Source of the DNA: an uncultured Collinsella sp.
GTDB taxonomy: Bacteria > Actinomycetota > Coriobacteriia > Coriobacteriales > Coriobacteriaceae
Direction: 5' to 3'
NCBI GenBank assembly: GCA_900541185.1
Contig: UQIQ01000009.1
Location: 1-42,879 of the forward strand
DNA: 42,879 bases
Shown piece after piece: positions 22,664 through 29,531 of this stretch (position 1 is the stretch's first letter; each line of letters begins with the position of its first letter). The notes beneath the pieces are model-generated. The model saw nothing but the letters and a program-made list of their open reading frames with translations, ran no database searches and was not told where the DNA came from. The position numbers were made by a program, and so were the translations under genes.

Positions 22664-23854
22664 TTACTCAATGATCGTGGAGACGATGCCCGAACCGACG
22701 GTGTGGCCGCCCTCGCGGATAGCGAAGCGCAGGCCCTCCTCCATGGCGATCGGGTGGATGAGGTCGCCCTCGATGGTGATGTGGTCACCAGGCATAGCCA
22801 TCTCGGTGCCCTCGGGGAGCTTGACCGTACCGGTAACGTCGGTGGTACGGAAGTAGAACTGAGGACGATAACCATCGAAGAACGGGGTGTGACGGCCGCC
22901 CTCCTCCTTGGTCAGAACGTAGATCTCGCCGGTGAACTTGGTGTGCGGGGTAACCGAACCGGGCTTGCAGAGAACCTGGCCGCGCTCGATGTCCTCGCGC
23001 TTGATGCCGCGGAGCAGCAGACCGACGTTGTCGCCAGCCTCGCAGAAGTCCATGGACTTACGGAACATCTCGATACCGGTAACGACGGTGTTCTGGGTAT
23101 CCTTGATGCCGACGATCTCGACGGGCTCGTTGAGCTTGAGCTCACCGCGCTCGACACGGCCGGTAGCAACGGTACCACGGCCGGAGATGGTCATAACGTC
23201 CTCAACGGCCATCAGGAACGGGAGGTCGTTGTTACGAGCAGGCGTCGGGATGTACTCGTCGACAGCCTTCATGAGCTCGCGGATGGCGTCCATCCACTTG
23301 GCGTCGCCCTCGAGAGCGCCCAGAGCGGAACCACGGATGACGGGGATGTCGTCGCCGGGGAAATCGTACTCGGAGAGGAGCTCACGGGTCTCCATCTCGA
23401 CGAGGTCGATGAGCTCGTCATCGTCGACCATGTCGCACTTGTTCAGGAAGACGACGATGTAGGGAACGCCGACCTGACGGGCGAGCAGGATGTGCTCGCG
23501 GGTCTGAGCCATGGGGCCGTCGGTGGCGGCGATGACCAGGATAGCGCCGTCCATCTGGGCAGCACCGGAGATCATGTTCTTGACGTAGTCAGCGTGGCCC
23601 GGGCAGTCAACGTGAGCGTAGTGACGGGCAGCAGTCTCGTACTCGACGTGGGAGACGGAGATCGTAATGCCGCGCTCGCGCTCCTCGGGAGCCTTGTCGA
23701 TGTTCTCGAACGCAGTGAAGTCAGCCTTGCAGCCCTCGGTCTCGGAGAGAACCTTGGTGATGGCAGCGGTCAGCGTGGTCTTGCCGTGGTCGACGTGACC
23801 AATGGTGCCGATGTTAACATGCGGCTTAGTGCGCTCAAACTTCTCTTTGGCCAT
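22664..23854 (-). CDS. tuf: Elongation factor Tu
   Basis: A 396-residue EF-Tu, which delivers aminoacyl-tRNA to the ribosome. G motifs are GHVDHGKTT, the DCPGHADYVKNM switch II block and NKCDMVDD, with the effector region ERERGITIS. Domains 2 and 3 carry GRGTVATGRVERG, RGQVLCKPGSV and the C-terminal GGHTVGSGIVSTIIE. GAGGAGG precedes the ATG at 23854. Unusually for a textbook str operon, tuf is here the end of a unit headed by three tRNA genes and has its own terminator; rpsL, rpsG and fusA are not in the window. Confidence 0.99.
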   Translation of the reverse strand: MAKEKFERTKPHVNIGTIGHVDHGKTTLTAAITKVLSETEGCKADFTAFENIDKAPEERERGITISVSHVEYETAARHYAHVDCPGHADYVKNMISGAAQMDGAILVIAATDGPMAQTREHILLARQVGVPYIVVFLNKCDMVDDDELIDLVEMETRELLSEYDFPGDDIPVIRGSALGALEGDAKWMDAIRELMKAVDEYIPTPARNNDLPFLMAVEDVMTISGRGTVATGRVERGELKLNEPVEIVGIKDTQNTVVTGIEMFRKSMDFCEAGDNVGLLLRGIKREDIERGQVLCKPGSVTPHTKFTGEIYVLTKEEGGRHTPFFDGYRPQFYFRTTDVTGTVKLPEGTEMAMPGDHITIEGDLIHPIAMEEGLRFAIREGGHTVGSGIVSTIIE

Positions 23855-23950
23855 AAAGCCCTCCTCTAAACAGGTCGTCCCCGGACGGGACTTTGCCTTT
23901 ATACCATAGTGGCCTCTCAACATACTATTGAGAAGCCACCGTGTTACCTA

Positions 23951-24027
23951 TGGTAGCGGTGACTGGATTCGAACCAGTGACGCCACGGGTATGAACCGTG
24001 TGCTCTAACCAACTGAGCTACACCGCC
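23951..24027 (-). tRNA. tRNA-Met (CAT anticodon, elongator-type)
   Basis: Acceptor GGCGGTG with CACCGCT, anticodon loop TTCATAC (CAT), T loop TTCGAAT, discriminator A and encoded CCA. The paired first position argues against initiator tRNA; an Ile-type (lysidine) tRNA cannot be fully excluded. Confidence 0.93.
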
Positions 24028-24030
24028 GGA

Positions 24031-24106
24031 TGGAGCCTGCAACCAGACTTGAACTGGTGACCTCTTCGTTACCAACGAAGTGCTCTACCGACTGAGCTAT
24101 ACAGGC
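24031..24106 (-). tRNA. tRNA-Thr (GGT anticodon)
   Basis: Acceptor GCCTGTA with TGCAGGC, anticodon stem CTTCG/CGAAG with loop TTGGTAA (GGT), discriminator T and encoded CCA. Three bp separate it from tRNA-Met. Confidence 0.96.
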
Positions 24107-24116
24107 ACTTGACGGG

Positions 24117-24198
24117 TGGGAGCTATAGGATTCGAACCTATGTAGGCAGAGCCAACGGGTTTACAGCCCGTCCCCATTAACCACTCGGGCAAACTCCC
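24117..24198 (-). tRNA. tRNA-Tyr (GTA anticodon)
   Basis: Acceptor GGGAGTT with AGCTCCC, anticodon loop containing GTA and a long variable arm as expected of a class II tRNA. After discriminator A the DNA reads CCC, so the terminal CCA is not encoded and must be added. Confidence 0.95.
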
Positions 24199-24260
24199 AA
24201 TCGTTCAAGTATCCGCAGGTTCTTTGGTCTTTTGGACCGCCGCCCCCGCGAACGAAGAAA

Positions 24261-24300
24261 ATAATACGATGCCACCTTGGGGGCTGTCAACGAAAACCTC
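24261..24300 (-). promoter_or_regulatory. Promoter of the tRNA-Tyr/Thr/Met-tuf unit
   Basis: TTGACA (24285-24290) and TATTAT (24261-24266) on the minus strand, 18 bp apart. GAGGTTTTCG lies directly upstream of the -35. Near-consensus, as expected for a highly expressed unit. Confidence 0.85.
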
Positions 24301-24526
24301 TAGATACACGGTGCCGGGCGTATCTATATACCTTTGACCTGCGGTTTTGCTGAGTTTGGATATGAAGGAAGGTGAATTTGCATATAGCGGTGACATTTCC
24401 CGAGGGAACACTTTTGCGTAGTGGAGTGAGCCTGTAGAATATTACTTCGATAACGACTCATTTGCACCTATATATAGGTTGAGATCGGGCTTCCCAGACA
24501 GAAGATTGCTCTTCCCAGGCAAAATC

Positions 24527-24620
24527 GAGCGTGGATAATCTCCCACTTTTGGCGTGCCATCGAGTCCAAAGTGGCAGATTATCCACGCTCATTAACTAGG
24601 CGGGAGATTTTCCACGCTCG
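24527..24620. repeat. Inverted repeat with GCGTGGATAATC arms plus a half copy
   Basis: 24527-24549 pairs with 24568-24590: GAGCGTGGATAATCT-CCCACTTT against AAAGTGG-AGATTATCCACGCTC with one internal difference. A third arm, GGGAGATTTTCCACGCTCG, follows at 24603-24620. Not found elsewhere in the window. Confidence 0.8.
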
Positions 24621-24670
24621 TATGTCCGATAATCCTCGCTCGACCAGGATGACTGACCGGTCCGGCCTTT

Positions 24671-24887
24671 GTCTCAATCTGTAACATTTAGAGAACATTT
24701 TCTCCCCTATCTGTTACAGATCGAGATATTTCGCAGAGGCCCCAGCTTACGTCTCATTCTGTAACAGTAAGAACGGTTTTCAGCTTCTTCGTGTTACAGA
24801 TCGAGATGTTATCGACCACCCCGTCTTAACATCTCGATCTGTAACAGCTTGAAGAGAAATACCGGTCTAGATGTTACAGATTGAGAT
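24671..24887. repeat. Three tandem palindromes with an exact 80-bp period
   Basis: Left arms (TCTCxxTCTGTAACA) begin at 24671, 24751 and 24831; right arms (TGTTACAGATcGAGAT) begin at about 24712, 24792 and 24872. Every arm is displaced by exactly 80 bp while loops and linkers diverge. The arms are about 16 bp and nearly perfect inverted repeats. Confidence 0.88.
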
Positions 24888-24932
24888 TGAATCGTTTGGG
24901 CCGAATGTCCCCAAGATATTGGCTGGCGGTCA

Positions 24933-26783
24933 CTAGAACTCAATCTCGTCAAAGTCAAAAGCTTTCAAAGTGAGTCCAACGAGCTTGTCTGTGCGCTCCT
25001 GAATCTGCTCGCTAGTCCAGGTATCCGTGTTTACCAACTCGTCGTTCAGGTTCAACCCGTTGCGGTATCCGACATTCGCCCCGTTGACATCCTTGCGGTC
25101 TCGCTTGGTCACAAAGGGCATGTTGCTCAGCTTTGAGTTATACCCGGTAATGGTTAGATTTCCAAGCGTGTGGACCTGTTTCTCCTGCACCTCAATCGCC
25201 TTAGACATGTCTCCGTCCGCAACCATCTTCACCCATTCATCTGGAATGTTCTTGCCCTGAGGGAAGATGTGCTCGATTGTCCAGACGTAGTTTCCGGAGG
25301 CGTATCGTTCCCAAAGTGGCTTCATCTCTTTCGTAACGCTCGGAGATGCAATGACAGTAAGGATGTAGCGCGTCATATCGGGATTGACGTCGTAAATCGG
25401 CCCCTCAAGACGTTCTTTGAAGGAAGCGTCACTGGCAGACACGTCGACGAGGCGCTTCTTGATGTACTCCGCGGCTGCAATGCCCTTGAGGCCCTCGCTT
25501 TCGAGGCTCTCGCAAATACTGATGAAGAGTCTCTCTAGGTCACGTGTGGGAGGCGTATCGGTGAGGCTGCGTCGAACAAAGAAGCAGACGAGGAGCTTAA
25601 CAAGAAGCGCGAGGGTTTCATCTTTTAGCTCCAACTGGTCCTGTTTCTTGAAGAGGAACAGCAGCATCAGGTAAGATGCGACGCCCTGCGCTCTCGAAAG
25701 CTCCAAAAGCTGATGCGAAAGCTCGGAATCCGGGCTCTCTTGATCGAGCCCAATGATCTTCGAGTAGAGTGCGGAATTCTCGGTCAACTCGTCCAACACC
25801 TTAAGGGCGCCGTCATCAGATTCCATCCGCTTCTCGTAGATTTTCAGAAGGTTGGAACGCGTGGCAACAGAACCGAGAGGGAGTTGGGAACCAGATTCGC
25901 CGATAAATGGCTTGTTCACCTCCCGGCGGAAGGCGTCGTAGTTCTGGCGGAAGAAGCGCTCCTGCGTCTTGTAGTCATCGCCGAGATTGTGGAGCACTTC
26001 CTGCCAGCGCTCAAAGTAATAGTCGAGCTGCTCGTCATCCACCCCGGCAACCTTGCCAAGAAGCATGTTCTTGATGAGGTCGACGGCGCTCAAGGGAACA
26101 CCACGGTTGTTAAGGGACGCGAACAAGGTGTAGGCGTCAGCATGGCTATCGACGGTAATCTGAACCACGACCGCCGAGCACACCAACCTGCAGATATCAA
26201 GCAGGCAGCGAACGCACTCAATTCCGTTCCTGCCCTCAACGTCCTCACCCAGTCGATCGTAAAAATAGTTGAATGCCTTAGACATCTTTCTCAGACCGAG
26301 GAACTTCGGCTTTTGCATAACCGCATCTAGGCCGATATGCTCCTTCAAGATCCAGCGGTAATCCTCAAGGTTATGATTCTGGACCTGAGGAATAACACGT
26401 GTCTTTGACTTGTCAGATTTCAAGATCAGACGATTGCGCAGGGGTCGGATATCGTCCAACATCATGTCGTCATCGATAGAATCCTTATGTTCCATGATAC
26501 GAGCATAGACAGCGGCAAGGAAAAGGCTGAGCGTCGTCAGACGTTGCTGGCCATCGATAACTTCATAGTGAATGGTATCCCTCTTGGAATCCACAGTCCC
26601 GTTCACGACAATAAACGAGCCCAGGAAGTAGCCAGCGTCGTTTTGGGTGATATCATCATAGAGATTCGCCCAGTCGCGCTGATTCCAAGTGTATTCGCGC
26701 TGGTAACGAGGAATGTCATAGATTTTTAGCATATCGGTCGACAGAATATTGGCAACCGTTGGGTCCTCTACGCTATTAATCAT
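24933..26783 (-). CDS. DUF262-DUF1524 protein, type IV restriction-like (GmrSD family)
   Basis: A 616-residue protein of the ParB-like DUF262 plus HNH-like DUF1524 architecture found in GmrSD-type modification-dependent restriction and in anti-phage proteins such as SspE and BrxU. The N-terminal domain has IPRYQREYTW (24-33) and the hallmark IDGQQRLTT (76-84), thought to bind or hydrolyse a nucleotide. A helical middle follows. Near the C-terminus WTIEHIFPQ (His at 505) and HTLGNLTI form the nuclease motif. The ATG at 26783 follows AAAGGA; five more upstream codons open only at a TTG. It stands alone, next to tRNA-Thr, with lower GC than the flanking housekeeping genes, which suggests horizontal transfer. 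Confidence 0.88.
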   Translation of the reverse strand: MINSVEDPTVANILSTDMLKIYDIPRYQREYTWNQRDWANLYDDITQNDAGYFLGSFIVVNGTVDSKRDTIHYEVIDGQQRLTTLSLFLAAVYARIMEHKDSIDDDMMLDDIRPLRNRLILKSDKSKTRVIPQVQNHNLEDYRWILKEHIGLDAVMQKPKFLGLRKMSKAFNYFYDRLGEDVEGRNGIECVRCLLDICRLVCSAVVVQITVDSHADAYTLFASLNNRGVPLSAVDLIKNMLLGKVAGVDDEQLDYYFERWQEVLHNLGDDYKTQERFFRQNYDAFRREVNKPFIGESGSQLPLGSVATRSNLLKIYEKRMESDDGALKVLDELTENSALYSKIIGLDQESPDSELSHQLLELSRAQGVASYLMLLFLFKKQDQLELKDETLALLVKLLVCFFVRRSLTDTPPTRDLERLFISICESLESEGLKGIAAAEYIKKRLVDVSASDASFKERLEGPIYDVNPDMTRYILTVIASPSVTKEMKPLWERYASGNYVWTIEHIFPQGKNIPDEWVKMVADGDMSKAIEVQEKQVHTLGNLTITGYNSKLSNMPFVTKRDRKDVNGANVGYRNGLNLNDELVNTDTWTSEQIQERTDKLVGLTLKAFDFDEIEF

Positions 26784-27144
26784 TATGAGTCCTTTCAACC
26801 GCCTTGCTCACAAACGACGGGAAGCCCTTGTCGCTCTTGACTTCTCGCGCCGAATTAAATCTAGACCATAGTAATACCCATGGGCTACAGGAAAGAGAAT
26901 CGTGCACGGTGCGCAATCTTTCGAGAAGCAGCATCGGAGCTCTCGGCACCTTGGTCACTTTCCGCCCTATCCCAGCTGGAGACACAAAGCCCAAAACTCT
27001 AATGGAGACAGCAACTGTAAGCTTGGCTTTTCCCGCTTCATTGCACGCATTTATTGACATTGGACATCGGTCACAAAACACACATAGATGCAATTCCGAT
27101 TTAATTGTTGCATGTTTGTTGCATGAGCTGTTGCATGAAAACGC
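26784..27144. other. Non-coding region between the DUF262 gene and tRNA-Thr(TGT)
   Basis: No convincing gene; short open frames on both strands have no ribosome site and no family character. Three direct TTGCATG repeats (27108-27114, 27119-27125, 27131-27137) with 11-12 bp spacing lie close to the tRNA terminator. The DUF262 promoter must lie near 26790-26900 but no strong match is seen. Confidence 0.5.
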
Positions 27145-27170
27145 AAAATCGGGAGCCATACGGCCCCCGA
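27145..27170 (-). terminator. Terminator of tRNA-Thr(TGT)
   Basis: TCGGGAGCC (27149-27157) pairs with GGCCCCCGA (27162-27170) with one mismatch; TTTTGCGTTTT follows on the minus strand. Confidence 0.85.
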
Positions 27171-27184
27171 CCTGCGAAAACTCA

Positions 27185-27259
27185 TGGAGCCAGTGACAGG
27201 AATCGAACCTGCAACCCACTGATTACAAATCAGTTGCGCTACCGTTGCGCCACACTGGC
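27185..27259 (-). tRNA. tRNA-Thr (TGT anticodon)
   Basis: Acceptor GCCAGTG with CACTGGC, anticodon stem ACTGA/TCAGT with loop TTTGTAA (TGT), T loop TTCGATT, discriminator T and encoded CCA. Its 3' end faces the DUF262 gene, the side where integrating elements usually insert. Confidence 0.96.
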
Positions 27260-27289
27260 ACACTTGGCGCTTTCGCGCGAAGCCTGTTA

Positions 27290-27318
27290 AGAATAATGGA
27301 ATTGCGGACGGGGCGCAA
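27290..27318 (-). promoter_or_regulatory. Promoter of tRNA-Thr(TGT)
   Basis: On the minus strand TTGCGC (27313-27318) and TATTCT (27290-27295) are 17 bp apart, about 30 bp before the tRNA 5' end. Confidence 0.55.
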
Positions 27319-27406
27319 CAGGCCGCACGGCGTTATACAAATATGCAAAATCCAGCAACAACACGTACCGGGCCCGTTCATTTCTGTCAGCGCGCCTTCA
27401 ATCTTA

Positions 27407-27478
27407 AAACCATTCGTCAGAACGAATAGTTTTAATTACAATTGGTTCTATAAAACTATTCGTTCTGGCGAAGGGTTT
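27407..27478 (+). promoter_or_regulatory. Large palindromic operator before the HTH-HipA-like gene
   Basis: 27407-27435 and 27451-27478 are inverted copies over about 27 bp with two mismatches. Each arm holds a smaller palindrome: ATTCGT-N4-ACGAAT (27412-27427) and its degraded partner ATTCGTTCTGGCGAAG (27458-27473). A TATAAA box lies between them and the likely ribosome site GAAGGG lies inside the right arm, 7 nt before the ATG, so a bound protein could block both transcription and translation. Confidence 0.75.
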
Positions 27479-27482
27479 CGCG

Positions 27483-28823
27483 ATGTTGACTACAAAGGAA
27501 GCAGCCGAGCTGCTCGGCATCACCCCGCGCAGGGTGCAGGTGCTCATTAAGAACGGCGCACTGACCGCCCGCAAGGCTTCTGGTGTATGGCTCATCGACA
27601 AAGACAGCGTAGACACGCGACTCCGCTCCGTGACCAAAACGGGGGGACGTCCCCGCCGCGGCCACGGTAAGAGCGAGATCGCGTTCACCCTCATGAACCG
27701 CACGCACGAAGTGGCCCAACTGGTCTACAGCGCATCGCGAAAAGACTTTACCCACATCGGCGCCGACGTCGATCGTGCCCACGCCCCTATTGGAGTTTTT
27801 GCTCCCAGCAAACCTGTATCGCTCGACTCCTTCCGCATCTGGTGGCGCGGCCGCGGTATCCCGCTCGCACGCATTGGGCTAGCCTCCCTGCTTGCAGAAG
27901 CCGCAGTCGATGTTCCCGATGAACTCGTACAGCGAAATCTTGGCCTCTCCCTATCCGACCAGTATTGGATTAGACCCCAAGACTCCGGTCTCGCGTGGGA
28001 AGATATTAACTTCTTCAATAATGCTTTTGACGACGTCTCTCTGTCCATCGCGCCCTTCGCCCCAGAGGGCAAGGCAGCTGCCGCAAAGCCCGACAACACC
28101 TCGGACGGCAATCTTCAAAAGTACTGGACGTGCGAGGGCGGGCGTCGAATTCTGCACAAGGCAGGAGCGCACCTGAACCAAGAACCATATAACGAGCTGG
28201 TGGCGGCCGCGCTCCACCGTCGCATCCTAAACGCCTGCGATTATGTGCCTTACTCGCTCGATGGCACGGGCACTTCCGCCCTGAGCGTATGCGATGTCTT
28301 CTTAACTGATGAAGAAGAGTATGTCCCTGCGTTCTATGTAAACCAGCACGCAAACGCAGATGAACGACTAACCGACTACGAGCGATACGTGGCAAACTGC
28401 GAGGAGCTCGGGGTGGCAGGCGTCAAGGATGCCCTTGACCGCATGATCGTGTGTGACGACATCATCGCCAACTATGACCGTCATTGGCGTAACTTTGGCC
28501 TTGTGCGAAACGTCAACACGCTAGCCTGCAGACCTGCCCCCATCTTCGATTCGGGCTCATCGCTCTGGTGCAACGTTTCTCTAAAGGAGCTTAAGGCAGG
28601 AGAGCACAGTTTTACCAGCGCGCAGTTTCATTCAAGCCCCGCCAAACAAATGTTGCTCGTCGAGGACATGGGCTGGTTTGACGGCGACAAACTCGAAGGC
28701 TTCGTTGACGAGGCAATCGAAATTCTGTCCAGAAACGACGCGCTCACGGCAAGGCTGCCATATCTAAAAGAGGCGCTTACATGGCGCCTCCGTAGAATGA
28801 TCGACATCGCTGAATGGAGTTAG
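27483..28823 (+). CDS. Excisionase-type HTH fused to a HipA-like kinase
   Basis: A 446-residue two-domain protein. Residues 1-48 are a MerR/excisionase-type HTH: LTTKEAAELLGITPRRVQVL, then GVWLIDKDSV. From about residue 120 the protein is HipA-like: RILHKAGAHLNQEPYNELVA (ATP/phosphate region), the catalytic-loop-like IIANYDRHWRNFGLV with Asp and Asn, and PIFDSGSSLW in place of the DFG-like metal loop. The HipA N-terminal subdomain 1 is not recognised. HipA kinases phosphorylate targets such as glutamyl-tRNA synthetase, and HipB normally supplies DNA binding; here DNA binding and kinase are in one chain and no separate antitoxin gene is seen. It converges on rae1 with 27 bp between stops. The target is unknown. 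Confidence 0.75.
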   Translation: MLTTKEAAELLGITPRRVQVLIKNGALTARKASGVWLIDKDSVDTRLRSVTKTGGRPRRGHGKSEIAFTLMNRTHEVAQLVYSASRKDFTHIGADVDRAHAPIGVFAPSKPVSLDSFRIWWRGRGIPLARIGLASLLAEAAVDVPDELVQRNLGLSLSDQYWIRPQDSGLAWEDINFFNNAFDDVSLSIAPFAPEGKAAAAKPDNTSDGNLQKYWTCEGGRRILHKAGAHLNQEPYNELVAAALHRRILNACDYVPYSLDGTGTSALSVCDVFLTDEEEYVPAFYVNQHANADERLTDYERYVANCEELGVAGVKDALDRMIVCDDIIANYDRHWRNFGLVRNVNTLACRPAPIFDSGSSLWCNVSLKELKAGEHSFTSAQFHSSPAKQMLLVEDMGWFDGDKLEGFVDEAIEILSRNDALTARLPYLKEALTWRLRRMIDIAEWS

Positions 28824-28850
28824 CGAGACAGCGTCGCGCCGTCAGCTCCC

Positions 28851-29528
28851 CTACCTCCCGCGCAGGGCCTTGAGCTTGGCCAGGGCATCGGGGCTCAGGC
28901 GACTGCCCAGAGTCATCTTGATCTGCGGAGCTTCCTCTGCCTCGTGCACGTCGTTATCGATCTGTTTGATCTCGTCCACCAACATGCGGCTCGAGATGCG
29001 CGTAACACCCTTGCCCATGACGACGGCCTGGATCGTGCCGTCGCTCGACACCACGGAGCACGCGCGGCCTTCCTCGCGCGCCTCGATGCAGAGCTTCTGC
29101 ACCACGGTATCGGCCGATACGCCCGTCGGCGAGAACTCGATGCGCACGCCGCGGGCAGGCAGATTAGGGCGCTCGCTGGAGATGTTTCCCGCGCCGTCGA
29201 ACACGATCACGGCCTCGTAGCGGCCCTGGGCAAAGGCGGCGACGTCGTTGATGAGCGCGGTGCGCGCCATATCGTGGACGTCGCTGGAATATGGATCGTC
29301 GGAATGGTCGTAGACGAGCTTTTCGTAGCGCGGCGTGCAGTGAATCACGTTGTAACCGTCGACCACCAGCAGCTCGGGCTTATTGGAGTGCACCGTCGAG
29401 ACCGGATCGGCGATGGCCTGCGCAAACGCATTGCCGCCCACGCCATAGGTCGCGGCCGAAACAATCGGCTTGGCCGAGCCTTCGCCAAAGCGCTTGGCCT
29501 TGGACTTGGCGCGGTTCTTCTTGGACAT
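28851..29528 (-). CDS. rae1: NYN/YacP-type endoribonuclease (Rae1-like)
   Basis: A 225-residue protein whose core (residues 50-200) is the YacP/NYN PIN-like nuclease: ELLVVDGYNVIH with the first acidic residue, ALINDVAAFAQGRYEAVIVFDGAG, the metal-binding EFSPTGVSADTVVQKL and CSVVSSDGTIQ. In Bacillus the homologue Rae1 cuts mRNA in the ribosomal A site. The N-terminal 45 residues are basic (KKNRAKSKAKRF), perhaps for ribosome or RNA binding. It begins 3 bp after rlmB, the same pairing seen in Firmicutes. GAGGAG precedes the ATG. Confidence 0.88.
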   Translation of the reverse strand: MSKKNRAKSKAKRFGEGSAKPIVSAATYGVGGNAFAQAIADPVSTVHSNKPELLVVDGYNVIHCTPRYEKLVYDHSDDPYSSDVHDMARTALINDVAAFAQGRYEAVIVFDGAGNISSERPNLPARGVRIEFSPTGVSADTVVQKLCIEAREEGRACSVVSSDGTIQAVVMGKGVTRISSRMLVDEIKQIDNDVHEAEEAPQIKMTLGSRLSPDALAKLKALRGR

Positions 29529-29531
29529 GTG

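Larger units (their letters stand above)
24301..24932. other. Repeat-rich non-coding region between tRNA-Tyr and the DUF262 gene
   Basis: No supported gene. 24301-24526 shows nothing clear. 24527-24620 and 24671-24887 hold two palindromic repeat families described separately. Confidence 0.7.

Noticed and set aside
24671..24887. CRISPR-like regular array
   Set aside because: The repeated part is itself a palindrome pair with divergent loops, there are only three units, arms are not identical and no cas gene is in the window.
26776..27219. Short open frames near tRNA-Thr as an integrase remnant
   Set aside because: Translations on both strands show no integrase motif and one frame runs through the tRNA itself.
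27185..27259. Direct repeat of the tRNA-Thr 3' end (attL/attR pair) bounding the DUF262 island
   Set aside because: I looked for a second copy of the tRNA 3' sequence between 24200 and 27180 and saw none.
27105..27290. Plus-strand peptide containing GASDRNRTCNP
   Set aside because: This is the antisense translation of the tRNA-Thr gene, a well-known false protein.
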